Below the pieces are notes generated by a model, which searched no databases, was not told the DNA's origin, and saw only the letters and a program-made list of their open reading frames with translations. Of a DNA stretch of 64,000 nt, positions 9,211 through 16,990 are shown in pieces (the first letter of the stretch is position 1; every line of letters begins with the position of its first letter). The translations under genes and the position numbers were made by a program. The DNA is taken from contig NZ_KV917371.1 of assembly GCF_002019635.1 (NCBI RefSeq), positions 2,790,001 to 2,854,000 on the forward strand, read 5' to 3'. The DNA is from Metabacillus halosaccharovorans. Lineage in GTDB: Bacteria > Bacillota > Bacilli > Bacillales > Bacillaceae.

Positions 9211-9855
9211 ATGACTAATGTATTAATAGTAGATGATCATATAGCAGTAGGTATTGGAACGAAAGCAATTATTAATGAGCTTGAAGCCGTAAATGTAACG
9301 CTTGCTAGTACAAAAACAGAGTTATCAAACATTTTACAAACTCAGTATTTTGATCTCGTGCTGATGGATATACATCTCCCAGGAAAGAATGGATTAGAAT
9401 GGGTGAAGGAGATTAAAATAAAATCTCCGCAAACGAAAGTGATCATGTACACTGGCTTAGATGTTGAATCACATTTTAATTTATGTTTAGAAATGGGAGC
9501 AGATGGGATCGTTAGTAAAAATAGCTCAAGTGACCAGATTAAACTAGCTGTTCAGTCAGCTTTACAAGGACATATTTTAATGCCGTTAGAACTAGTTAAG
9601 AAAATAAGAGTAACACAAGTGGCGGCAAATAACGCCGTAGAAAGAGTTGTGTTAACAGAAAGAGAGCAGCATGTGCTGATTGAAGTAGCTAAGGGAACAA
9701 CTAATTTTCAAATTGCAGAGATGCTGTTTTTAAGTCAACGTTCTGTCGAAAGAGAATTAAGTTCTATTTATAAAAAACTGGGAGTAGCTTCACGAATTGA
9801 AGCAGTTGAAAAGGGAGTAAAGGAAGGATTAATACCTGAAATTATAATTAAATAA
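9211..9855 (+). CDS. comA: ComA-like response regulator (NarL/LuxR type)
   Basis: A 214-aa regulator with an N-terminal receiver domain (acid pocket D8-D9, phospho-acceptor Asp53 in LVLMDIHLPGKNG, and the YTG segment) and a C-terminal LuxR-type helix-turn-helix (LTEREQHVLIEVAKGTTNFQIAE to KLGVASRIEAVEKG). It is the expected target of the adjacent ComP kinase. In B. subtilis, ComA~P activates genes through TTGCGG-N4-CCGCAA boxes. A similar element lies about 90 bp downstream of this gene, ahead of the bacteriocin locus. A terminator ends the operon. Confidence 0.9.
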   Translation: MTNVLIVDDHIAVGIGTKAIINELEAVNVTLASTKTELSNILQTQYFDLVLMDIHLPGKNGLEWVKEIKIKSPQTKVIMYTGLDVESHFNLCLEMGADGIVSKNSSSDQIKLAVQSALQGHILMPLELVKKIRVTQVAANNAVERVVLTEREQHVLIEVAKGTTNFQIAEMLFLSQRSVERELSSIYKKLGVASRIEAVEKGVKEGLIPEIIIK

Positions 9856-9858
9856 CTA

Positions 9859-9897
9859 AAAAAACTATTCTGAGACCATGCCAGAATAGTTTTTTTA
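9859..9897 (+). terminator. Terminator of comQXPA
   Basis: AAAACTATTCTG (9861-9872) pairs with CAGAATAGTTTT (9882-9893) and runs into seven T residues. Confidence 0.85.
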
Positions 9898-9945
9898 TTT
9901 AACGAAGAGACACCGCAAAAAAACATGGATAAGCTACATTCATAA

Positions 9946-9972
9946 TGGCGGACAGCCGACAAATCATGTCGG
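9946..9972 (+). promoter_or_regulatory. Candidate ComA box with three half-sites
   Basis: TGGCGG (9946-9951), four bases, CCGACA (9956-9961), five bases, TGTCGG (9967-9972). The first pair matches the B. subtilis ComA box TTGCGG-N4-CCGCAA at 9 of 12 positions with the right spacing. The third element is the exact reverse complement of the second, recalling the extra recognition element known next to ComA boxes. It is 78-104 bp upstream of the first bacteriocin-locus gene. No convincing -35/-10 pair was found between them. Binding is an inference. Confidence 0.6.
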
Positions 9973-10049
9973 TGTAGGGAGAGTGATTCCTTGGTACGAT
10001 TGTTTTAGAAAATAAATGAAACAGATATGGAAAATATCCAGGAGGCCTT

Positions 10050-10709
10050 ATGGAACAGAGTCAAGCAGGCAAATCACTCAATCTTATTTACGCTTTTATT
10101 TTTTTGCCACATGTCTTTTTAAATCATTTTTATCAAAAAACGAACAGTTATAGAAATGCTTGGATCTTATTCTTTGGTATTCAGTTTACATTGTTAGGGT
10201 TTTATCTATCAATCTTCCCATCTATTGTTCAGATGTTATCGAGAGTTTTTGAAGTAAATCAATTAGAGTATTCAGCAAACGTTGACCATTTGATTAAGAC
10301 TCTATTAACCTTCTTAGGAGTCTTTCAATTTTCAGCAATGACTTTAATGAGTTTTCTTTTCTTACATATAGCTGGTGTGCTTTTCGGAGGAAATGGAACA
10401 GCGAAGAAGTTTTTTGTAACCTATATATTAGCTACGATTCCTATTGGGTTTAAATTTTTATTATTAACTGTGTTCTCTCTTTTCTTAGGAAGTGATTTTT
10501 CCTTTTCCTATATTTATTCGGAGGAAAAGGGGCCATTAGCTACCTTAATTAATCTAGTCATTGATCCATTCTTTTGGTGGTCAACCATTCTTGGTTGTAT
10601 CGCTTTGAAAGAAGCTCATGGTCTTTCATTTGCCCGGTCGATTGTCATAATGGGTGGAATGTTCATCTTAGGTATTCTATCGGTTTCGTCACTTTTGCTC
10701 ATCAAATAG
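10050..10709 (+). CDS. YIP1-like membrane protein of the bacteriocin locus
   Basis: A 219-aa integral membrane protein with five or six predicted helices. It starts with a soluble segment ending in FLPHVFLNHFY and has a long central loop around VNQLEYSANVDHLIK. The overall look is that of YIP1-type membrane proteins. It is preceded by a strong AGGAGG and lies 59 bp before the bacteriocin precursor gene in the same orientation. Membrane proteins of unknown role are usual in circular bacteriocin clusters, so a part in maturation, export or immunity is inferred from position only. Confidence 0.65.
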   Translation: MEQSQAGKSLNLIYAFIFLPHVFLNHFYQKTNSYRNAWILFFGIQFTLLGFYLSIFPSIVQMLSRVFEVNQLEYSANVDHLIKTLLTFLGVFQFSAMTLMSFLFLHIAGVLFGGNGTAKKFFVTYILATIPIGFKFLLLTVFSLFLGSDFSFSYIYSEEKGPLATLINLVIDPFFWWSTILGCIALKEAHGLSFARSIVIMGGMFILGILSVSSLLLIK

Positions 10710-10768
10710 CAAGATTTGTGAAGGACAAAAAAATTACCGATCGTACACTACTGAAAGGAGGTGATAAA

Positions 10769-11122
10769 ATGAGCATGGTTCTTAGAACGAACAATATGAT
10801 TAAAGCAATTGGTGTTATAGGATTTCTTTCATTAATAATGGCGGTCACTTATTCAATGGGTTCAACTGATGCGTCATCTGCAATGCTTTCTGTGCAGGGG
10901 ATTTCAGATTCATTTGCCCTGGATTTAGCGACTAACTTAAAGATTAGTGAGAGAACAGCATATGCTGCGATTGGAGTCATTTTAGTGACATCTGATATTC
11001 TAACAGCATTAAGTTTATTAGCTGCCGTTCTTGGAGGTGTAGGTCTTATCACAGCTGGAATGGTGCAAACAGCTAAAGCGTTAGCAAAGAAAAAAGGAAA
11101 AGAATACGCTGCAAAATGGTAA
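10769..11122 (+). CDS. Circular bacteriocin precursor (amylocyclin/circularin/uberolysin-like)
   Basis: A 117-aa precursor. The ATG at 10769 follows a near-perfect AAAGGAGGTGA; a longer in-frame reading from 10574 overlaps the previous gene and is not real. Residues 1-52 form a hydrophobic leader. The predicted mature core is about 65 residues, from Leu53 (LATNLKIS) to the C-terminal Trp117 (KKKGKEYAAKW). This closely parallels amylocyclin, which begins LASTLGIS and ends KKYGKKYAAAW and is closed head to tail between Leu1 and its last Trp. The core is a set of hydrophobic helices with a cationic patch near the end, as in class I circular bacteriocins that permeabilise membranes. The exact leader cleavage point is inferred from that alignment. 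Confidence 0.85.
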   Translation: MSMVLRTNNMIKAIGVIGFLSLIMAVTYSMGSTDASSAMLSVQGISDSFALDLATNLKISERTAYAAIGVILVTSDILTALSLLAAVLGGVGLITAGMVQTAKALAKKKGKEYAAKW

Positions 11123-11140
11123 TCATATATGAAATTGAGG

Positions 11141-11165
11141 GAGGGGAAAATATATTTTTTCCCTT
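11141..11165 (+). terminator. Weak hairpin/attenuator behind the bacteriocin precursor
   Basis: GGGAAAA (within 11143-11150) can pair with TTTTCCC (within 11156-11163), 19 bp behind the precursor stop codon. A partial terminator here would give more precursor mRNA than transporter mRNA, as in other bacteriocin operons. The stem is short and imperfect. Confidence 0.35.
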
Positions 11166-11190
11166 TCTTGTTTGTAAATAAGGAGAAAAT

Positions 11191-12912
11191 ATGATTAATA
11201 GAGAGATTGTTCGTGCAAATATCTATTTAACATATAGAAGAAATCTAAATAGACTTCTTTTCTTTTTTCCAACAGGAGAAAGATTGCTGAAACAAAAACG
11301 GTTATACCTTATTTTTATTGGTCTTTTCGCTATGTACCAATTTATTATTTATAATTTAGTTACAATTATTGGGTCATATTTTTCTACTAGTATGATTCAC
11401 ATTATTGTAAATTTACTTATTTTTTGGTCTTTCATGAATAGTTTGAGGTCTTCTACAACTACGCTACAAAGATACGCTTTTCCAGAGGATTATGTCATTC
11501 TATATACAGCTAGAGCGAATCCATATGAAGTACTGTTTGTCAGGTTTATGACATCAATTGTATTGCATGTTATTTTTTCTTATATCCTTATTTTGTTTCC
11601 TGTATTATTTTGGATTGCAATATATCTTCATCTCACTTTTAAACAAGGTATCCTTCTGATGGTTGTGATCTTCTGTTTTATCATTTTTTTAATAGGAATG
11701 ATTTCCTTATATTCATCTATTACATACATAATTTATATTAAAATTATTCACTATGCCCTAAGCTCTTTTTTGAAACGAAGTTTTACGTTAGTTTTTGTAT
11801 CAGCTATGTCTGCCATAACGACAATGGTGGTCGGTTGGGTAGGCTTTCAATATTTTGGGAACCAGGATCTCTTTTTTGCGGTTACTCAATTTGTAGAGAC
11901 TTTTCATTTAGATCTAGTTTTCACTAGTGAATATCTACCAACAAACTGGGTGTTTAATCTTGTGGAGAATCATAATCGTGTTATTTATTATATAAGTCTT
12001 TTCTTGCTTATTGGTGTTAGCTCGATATTTATAGCTAATCAAGTTGTATTAAAAAAAGTGAAAATACAAGATGTTTCCACGTTATCTGAAACCAGTAGAG
12101 AGCTTTTTACACAAAAAAGAGGTACTATCTTTAAGTTTAGTCGGTGGCTCGAAAGAATCATGCCGATCAATTTGGTCGCGATAATGAGAAAAGATCTGTT
12201 GGCAATCAGCCGAGCAAATTTTGTTATCAAAAAACGATTATATTTAGCAGCGTATATGCTCGCTACCGAGATAGGGGCATTAATAGGGTTAAGTGTGTTG
12301 CAACAATGGTTTGACTTTCCAAAACTACTAATCATTTATCCGATATTGTTTGCAATTACCTACAATGTGTCATTATTAGGAGATGGTTTGCTTGGGATCA
12401 CATCTGCTGATGCCGAGAGGGAAAATTTATTTTTGTATAAAAATAGTGGCGCCTCACTTTATCAACTAATTACTGCGAAAGCGACTATTCATGTAGTGAT
12501 TATTTTAATAATGGTGAATTGTTTATTCATAGGGGTGTTAGGCGGTTTTAGATTGGAGGCTCAAACAGCTCTTATTATTTTTATAGCGATTAATTCTATG
12601 ACTCTGATACTAAGTTCAGCACAGGTTATTGGTACATTTCTTTATCCTAGGCTTGATTGGGAAAACTACGAAGACATTGGGTCATCACTTAAAGCTTCTG
12701 TCTTTGAGCATTCCATTCTTGGGATTGTGTTAACATTGAATTTAAATATATATGGAGTCCTTGGTTTTTTATTATGGAGAAATTTCATCGGAACCAGCAC
12801 TTTTGCTGTTATTACTTGCGTAAGCTCAATCGGCTTGCTTATAGCCTTTTTTGTATTTTACTACTATTGGATTAAACGAATCGGGACCACAAATTGGGAG
12901 GTTAAGAGGTGA
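11191..12912 (+). CDS. Large membrane protein, probable ABC-2-type permease for the circular bacteriocin
   Basis: A 573-aa very hydrophobic protein with roughly twelve predicted helices in two halves, separated by a cytoplasmic stretch around residues 290-340 (TLSETSRELFTQKRG). No signature motif is visible. Size, topology and position between precursor and ATPase match the large CirB/CirC-type membrane proteins of circular bacteriocin loci, which are needed for production together with the ATPase. The stop codon overlaps the GTG start of the ATPase gene by 4 bp, indicating translational coupling. A role in export, or in the circularisation complex, is inferred. Confidence 0.7.
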   Translation: MINREIVRANIYLTYRRNLNRLLFFFPTGERLLKQKRLYLIFIGLFAMYQFIIYNLVTIIGSYFSTSMIHIIVNLLIFWSFMNSLRSSTTTLQRYAFPEDYVILYTARANPYEVLFVRFMTSIVLHVIFSYILILFPVLFWIAIYLHLTFKQGILLMVVIFCFIIFLIGMISLYSSITYIIYIKIIHYALSSFLKRSFTLVFVSAMSAITTMVVGWVGFQYFGNQDLFFAVTQFVETFHLDLVFTSEYLPTNWVFNLVENHNRVIYYISLFLLIGVSSIFIANQVVLKKVKIQDVSTLSETSRELFTQKRGTIFKFSRWLERIMPINLVAIMRKDLLAISRANFVIKKRLYLAAYMLATEIGALIGLSVLQQWFDFPKLLIIYPILFAITYNVSLLGDGLLGITSADAERENLFLYKNSGASLYQLITAKATIHVVIILIMVNCLFIGVLGGFRLEAQTALIIFIAINSMTLILSSAQVIGTFLYPRLDWENYEDIGSSLKASVFEHSILGIVLTLNLNIYGVLGFLLWRNFIGTSTFAVITCVSSIGLLIAFFVFYYYWIKRIGTTNWEVKR

Positions 12913-13625
12913 TTGTTCATCATGTTACGAAAAGCTATGGGGATCAAAGTGTTTTAAATCAAGTGAATATAACAGTAAGAGAAGGAGAAATTTATGGTTT
13001 ACTGGGTCCAAATGGTGCAGGGAAATCTACACTAATAAAATGTATACTGGGTATGGTTAAGCAAGATGAAGGTGAAATTATCATCAGAAATTGTAAGGTT
13101 GATCTAAAAAGGTCTAATTATTTGAAGAATATTGGGTATGTTCCTGATTCACCTTTTTTATATAATTATCTAACACCTAGAGAATACCTAGAGTTTATTT
13201 CTGATTTACAGGGAGTGCCGGCTGGACAAAAGCATAACAATATTAATTACTTGCTCGAGCAGTTTTCGTTACTGGACCGGCAGGATGATATGATTTCAAC
13301 ATTTTCTCATGGGATGAGGCATAAGTTGTCAGTAGCAGGAGCGATTGTTCATAAGCCGCATGTTTTATTGTTAGATGAACCATTGAGCTCTTTTGATCCT
13401 CCAACAACTAAGTTTATGAAAAGCTTCTTAAAGGACTATGCTAGCAAAGGGAATATCATTTTTATGTCTACTCATCTAGTAGATATTGCCCAACACCTAT
13501 GTGATCGGGTTGGCATTTTGCTAAATGGGAGTATTTTAAAAGAATACGAAGATTTAGAGGACCTAAGGGATTTTGAAAATCTTATCATTCGTGATATGGA
13601 AGCTACAAATGCAGATATTTCTTAA
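12909..13625 (+). CDS. ABC transporter ATPase of the bacteriocin locus
   Basis: A 238-aa ABC ATPase. Walker A is GLLGPNGAGKSTL (about residues 30-42). The signature region is FSHGMRHKLSVAGAI, a variant in which LSGGQ reads FSHGM. Walker B is HVLLLDEPLSSFDP, and the switch His is in MSTHLVD. It resembles ATPases that pair with ABC-2 permeases and the CirD-type ATPase of circular bacteriocin clusters. The GTG start overlaps the permease gene. It probably powers export of, or immunity to, the circular peptide together with the preceding membrane protein. Confidence 0.85.
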   Translation: MIVHHVTKSYGDQSVLNQVNITVREGEIYGLLGPNGAGKSTLIKCILGMVKQDEGEIIIRNCKVDLKRSNYLKNIGYVPDSPFLYNYLTPREYLEFISDLQGVPAGQKHNNINYLLEQFSLLDRQDDMISTFSHGMRHKLSVAGAIVHKPHVLLLDEPLSSFDPPTTKFMKSFLKDYASKGNIIFMSTHLVDIAQHLCDRVGILLNGSILKEYEDLEDLRDFENLIIRDMEATNADIS

Positions 13626-14130
13626 GCGAAATAGTAGAGTTATAGTGGCAGCGTGTAGTTGCTATGCTGTGGGATTGCTTTTAGGAATTATATTTAGTAA
13701 TGTCTTGCCGGTTGATAAACCCGTAACGAGTGAAAACCCTACGATTATGGAGTTTTTTATTCATAACTTAGTAGCGGATTTACTCATTAGCTTTACTATT
13801 TTTACTTTTGGTATTTTTACAATGGTTCTTCTTGTCATGAATGGTTTCCTTGTAGGCCTTTCCGCTGTTCATAGCTTAGAATTAGGCAATAGCATGCCAT
13901 ATGTTTTAGTCGCCTTATTACCGCATGGAGTTTTTGAAATTCCGTCTATGATTGTAGCAGGGGCTATTGGGTTTAAACTATTAGATACGGTTATGATGAA
14001 ACTGAAAGGGAAGAGTAAAATCTATCTAATTCAGGATATTAGTATCTTTCTTGTGATGATTGCCTGCTTCACCCTAATAGCTGCTGTAATAGAGGCAACA
14101 GTAACCCCATTTTTATTAACATTACTTTAA
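13609..14130 (+). CDS. SpoIIM/DUF95 family membrane protein of the bacteriocin locus
   Basis: A 173-aa membrane protein with about five helices. It shows the stage II sporulation protein M (DUF95) pattern FxxxxHN...D...F...G...........G near FFIHNLVADLLISFTIFTFG, then LLPHGVFEIPSMIVAGAIGF. DUF95 proteins are a hallmark of circular bacteriocin gene clusters, where they are required for biosynthesis or secretion. I chose ATG 13609, spaced 6 nt from GGAAG; a TTG 36 bp earlier lacks a site. It overlaps the ATPase gene by 17 bp. The spoIIM name would be misleading because the context is a bacteriocin operon. Confidence 0.8.
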   Translation: MQIFLKRNSRVIVAACSCYAVGLLLGIIFSNVLPVDKPVTSENPTIMEFFIHNLVADLLISFTIFTFGIFTMVLLVMNGFLVGLSAVHSLELGNSMPYVLVALLPHGVFEIPSMIVAGAIGFKLLDTVMMKLKGKSKIYLIQDISIFLVMIACFTLIAAVIEATVTPFLLTLL

Positions 14131-14147
14131 TGGAGAAGGAGATTGTC

Positions 14148-14435
14148 ATGTTATTTAAAAAATTAAAGGTAGATCAGCTGTTGGATGAAACAGAAGAAGA
14201 AAGTACAGGGAATAATAGTACAGCTTATATAGCAATATTTTTTATTTCTATAGTTGCTGCTGTTTGTATGGTTTTTATTAGGGTGGAATATTTCTTGCTT
14301 ACATTATTTGCTCCTGCAATCCTAATAATGGTGATCCGACCACCTTTTCAAACGAAGAAAGGACTTTTTCGAGTGGTTAGCTTGTTGTATCTATTATTTC
14401 TCCTTTTTATCACGATGTTATGGACTTCAAAATAA
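14148..14435 (+). CDS. Small membrane protein, probable bacteriocin immunity protein
   Basis: A 95-aa protein with a charged N-terminus (KLKVDQLLDETEEES) and three hydrophobic segments. It is the last gene before the terminator. Circular bacteriocin operons generally encode a short, hydrophobic, often cationic immunity protein at this place (CirE-like). No conserved motif is visible, so the immunity role rests on size, hydrophobicity and position. ATG 14148 is spaced properly from AGGAG; an in-frame ATG at 14130 overlaps the previous stop. Confidence 0.6.
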   Translation: MLFKKLKVDQLLDETEEESTGNNSTAYIAIFFISIVAAVCMVFIRVEYFLLTLFAPAILIMVIRPPFQTKKGLFRVVSLLYLLFLLFITMLWTSK

Positions 14436-14520
14436 TGTAAGAATGGATATATTTATGGTATAGGAGTATAAAACTGTAGTGGTTTATCGACATTGAATAA
14501 ACCGTGTTGTTTAAGAGAGG

Positions 14521-14556
14521 AAAACCCCTTCGCAATATGTATGTGAAGGGGTTTTT
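14521..14556 (+). terminator. Terminator of the bacteriocin operon
   Basis: AAAACCCCTTC (14521-14531) pairs with GAAGGGGTTTT (14545-14555). Because the arms carry A and T runs on both sides, it may also end the convergent sstT transcript. Confidence 0.85.
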
Positions 14557-14600
14557 AATACTGATTTTCTAAGTTTTTTATGAGAATAAATCTAAATTTC

Positions 14601-15848
14601 TTATTTTTGGGACAATGAACCTGTCCCTCCGTACCACTTGCCTTCTTTACGCTTTTTTGCGTATTCTGCAGTAGCTGTGTAAAGGACGTCTGAGGAGGAG
14701 TTAAGGGCTGTTTCACAAGAGTCTTGTAAAACACCGATAATGAATCCTACTGCTACGACTTGCATGGCCACATCGTTTGAGATTCCGAATAAGCTGGATG
14801 CTAATGGAATGAGTAAAAGTGAACCACCGGCAACACCTGAAGCACCACAGGCAGAGATAGCTGATAAAACGCTAAGGATGAGTGCCGTTCCCATATCAAC
14901 TTCAATACCTAGAGTATTTACAGCAGCAAGAGTTAAAACAGAAATTGTTACAGCTGCTCCAGCCATATTAATTGTTGCGCCTAATGGAATGGAGACGGAA
15001 TACGTATCTTTATCTAAATCAAGTTTTTCACATAGACTCATATTAACAGGGATGTTTGCTGCTGAACTACGTGTAAAGAACGCTGTGATTCCACTTTCTT
15101 TTAAACATCTAAATACAAGCGGGTATGGATTTTGACGAATGTTGATAAACACAATAATTGGGTTTACAACAAGGGCGATAAAGAACATACAGCCTAGTAA
15201 AACTAACAATAATTTTCCGTAATCAAGCAGTGCTGACAACCCATTAGTTACAAGGGCTTCAAACACAAGTCCCATAATACCAAGCGGAGCTAAATTTATG
15301 ATCCACTTTACAATTTGAGAAATGGCATCTGAAAAGCTAGCAAGCATATTTTTAGTTGAGTCAGGTGCATGCTTTAATGCGATGCCAAGTAAGACAGCCC
15401 ATGCAAGAATACCGATATAGTTAGAATTTATGAGAGCATTAACAGGATTGTCGACAATGTTAAAGAGCAATGTCTGAAGGACCTCGGTTATGCCGCTAGG
15501 TGGTTCAAATCCTTCGGCCCCTGTCTTAAGTGTTAAGGTTACAGGGAAGATAAAGCTTGCCACAACAGCGACAAGACCTGCAAGAAATGTACTAATTATA
15601 TATAGGATAATAATAGATTTCATGTTTGTTTGCTGGCCGCTCTTATGTTTAGAGATGGCATGCATGACCAAAAATAAAACCAATACAGGTGCAACAGATT
15701 TTAATGCACCTACAAATAAAGAACCAAAAATAGTAACCCATTTTGCTCCATCAGGGACTGTTAAAGCGAGGATAACACCGATGATAATCCCCACAATAAT
15801 ACGAGTTACCAAGCTGAGTTGGTTCCATTTGTGAAATAAACTCTTCAT
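14601..15848 (-). CDS. sstT: Na+/serine-threonine symporter
   Basis: A 415-aa dicarboxylate/amino acid:cation symporter (DAACS) of the SstT branch, importing serine and threonine with sodium. Key stretches are the hairpin region [11 protein letters not shown] (about residue 262 onward), the NMAGAA motif of TM7 ([14 protein letters not shown]) and the helical hairpin [20 protein letters not shown]. About eight helices are visible and the length is normal. The start ATG is preceded on the minus strand by a good GGAGG. It is a single gene, convergent with the bacteriocin operon. Confidence 0.92.
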   Translation of the reverse strand: MKSLFHKWNQLSLVTRIIVGIIIGVILALTVPDGAKWVTIFGSLFVGALKSVAPVLVLFLVMHAISKHKSGQQTNMKSIIILYIISTFLAGLVAVVASFIFPVTLTLKTGAEGFEPPSGITEVLQTLLFNIVDNPVNALINSNYIGILAWAVLLGIALKHAPDSTKNMLASFSDAISQIVKWIINLAPLGIMGLVFEALVTNGLSALLDYGKLLLVLLGCMFFIALVVNPIIVFINIRQNPYPLVFRCLKESGITAFFTRSSAANIPVNMSLCEKLDLDKDTYSVSIPLGATINMAGAAVTISVLTLAAVNTLGIEVDMGTALILSVLSAISACGASGVAGGSLLLIPLASSLFGISNDVAMQVVAVGFIIGVLQDSCETALNSSSDVLYTATAEYAKKRKEGKWYGGTGSLSQK

Positions 15849-16018
15849 TTTTGTGTGCCTCCGATTCTATGTTGAAGTCTTAGAAGTCCTTCATTGCGTT
15901 GATACATTAATACGTATAATCATACATAGAAGTTAGTTTAACACGAATAATGTCGATTGTGAATGGAAGGTAAAAATTGTTTTTTAGAATTTTATGAAAA
16001 ATAGTTCATTGAAGTCAA

Positions 16019-16091
16019 TTGATAGATTTTTGGTCAAAGTTGATAAATTAATAGCGAAAGTTGAGAGATTTTCCTTGGAAGTTGAAAGACT
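16019..16091 (+). repeat. Degenerate intergenic array with exact 21-bp period (4 units)
   Basis: Four copies of a TTGATAGATT-like decamer begin at 16019, 16040, 16061 and 16082, exactly 21 bp apart: TTGATAGATT, TTGATAAATT, TTGAGAGATT, TTGAAAGACT. Most are preceded by AAG or AAA. The array lies in the non-coding stretch between sstT and the nrtR promoter. The spacing equals two DNA turns. No open reading frame with a start and Shine-Dalgarno explains it. Confidence 0.6.
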
Positions 16092-16134
16092 TATGGGAAT
16101 AAATTTCACAGTAAGATTATTTTCCAAAATATTC

Positions 16135-16163
16135 TTGACTCTATTAAGAAAAGGGATTATATT
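16135..16163 (+). promoter_or_regulatory. Sigma-A promoter of the nrtR-pnuC-nadR operon
   Basis: TTGACT (16135-16140), a 17-nt spacer, TATATT (16158-16163). It is immediately followed by an inverted repeat over the expected transcript start. Confidence 0.75.
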
Positions 16164-16186
16164 TTAATTAACAAAATGTTAATTAA
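16164..16186 (+). promoter_or_regulatory. Candidate NrtR operator (9-5-9 inverted repeat)
   Basis: TTAATTAAC (16164-16172), AAAAT, GTTAATTAA (16178-16186): a perfect 9-bp inverted repeat abutting the -10 element and covering the transcription start. NrtR-type Nudix regulators normally control their own pnuC/nad genes, so this is the natural autoregulatory site. Binding has not been shown here. Confidence 0.65.
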
Positions 16187-16201
16187 TTGGTGGTGCTAGG
16201 A

Positions 16202-16975
16202 ATGAGTAGAAAATCGAATGGATTTATAACACCGGATGGATATACGAGTGATATTGCTGTATTTACCATTACTTCTGAACATAATGGAGATCACAAGCCT
16301 CCATTAAAAAAACTTAAAATCATGCTTATTAAGCGTAGTGAATCTGATCATGAGGGTAATCCAAATATGGAGGCGGGGAAGTGGGCATTACCTGGAGGGT
16401 TCGTCCGGTCTACCGAAACTTCATTACAGGCAGCAGAACATAAGCTTGAAGAGGAAACAGGTATCAGCGGATTGCGGATAAAACATTTTGGCACGTATGA
16501 TTCTCCAAACAGAGATAAACGGGGATGGATTATTTCAAATGCTCATTATGTCATTGCGAAAGAAGAAGCATTGAGAAGTCGTAAGACAACATATGATGCA
16601 TCAGATATTCAGCTCTTTACGATCAATGAGGTTATAAGCCTTCCTCTTGCTTTTGATCACCGTCAAATTATTGATGATGCGCTTTGGTTTATAAAAAAGG
16701 ATATGGCTCTTACAACACTTGCCCAACATTTTTTACCAGAAGAGTTTGTGTTATCTGAATTACAAGGTGTTTTGTTAACAATTTTAGATGATTCATCCAT
16801 ATCGACCGATGCTGCTTTTTTTAGAAAGGCACCAAAGCTGCCGTTCATTGAAGCAGTAACGGAGAATGGTCAACTGAAGAAATCAAATCAATACTCGAAA
16901 ACACCTGCTCAGCTCTACCGGTTTACAGATTTCCAGCCGATGGTTTCAATCTATAACCAAAAACTTAAGGGATAA
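16202..16975 (+). CDS. nrtR: NrtR-type Nudix-related transcriptional regulator of NAD metabolism
   Basis: A 257-aa two-domain protein. The N-terminal Nudix domain holds a Nudix box at about residues 65-88 (GGFVRSTE then HKLEEETGI), in which the usual catalytic RE is HK, so hydrolase activity is doubtful. A C-terminal winged-helix region (about 165-255, LSELQGVLLTILDD, FRKAPKLPFIE, YRF) is typical of NrtR. NrtR senses ADP-ribose and represses NAD salvage genes. The two genes behind it, pnuC and nadR, are exactly such targets. The ATG at 16202 follows GGTGGTG; a TTG at 16187 is less likely. Classical Bacillus species use NiaR instead, so this operon may have been acquired. Confidence 0.8.
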   Translation: MSRKSNGFITPDGYTSDIAVFTITSEHNGDHKPPLKKLKIMLIKRSESDHEGNPNMEAGKWALPGGFVRSTETSLQAAEHKLEEETGISGLRIKHFGTYDSPNRDKRGWIISNAHYVIAKEEALRSRKTTYDASDIQLFTINEVISLPLAFDHRQIIDDALWFIKKDMALTTLAQHFLPEEFVLSELQGVLLTILDDSSISTDAAFFRKAPKLPFIEAVTENGQLKKSNQYSKTPAQLYRFTDFQPMVSIYNQKLKG

Positions 16976-16990
16976 AGGAGAGATGTTTAG

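Noticed and set aside
10574-10768. Long form of the bacteriocin precursor
   Set aside because: It overlaps the preceding membrane-protein gene in another frame; ATG 10769 has a near-perfect AAAGGAGGTGA.
13609-14130. Sporulation gene spoIIM
   Set aside because: The protein is of the DUF95 family, but it overlaps bacteriocin transport genes, where DUF95 proteins are standard; true spoIIM lies elsewhere in Bacillus genomes.
14740-15135. 131-codon open frame antisense to sstT
   Set aside because: The translation is low complexity, has no ribosome binding site and mirrors a well-conserved transporter gene on the other strand.
16019-16091. CRISPR-like array
   Set aside because: Units are about 10 bp, degenerate, and the 11-bp intervals are not spacers; no cas genes are present.
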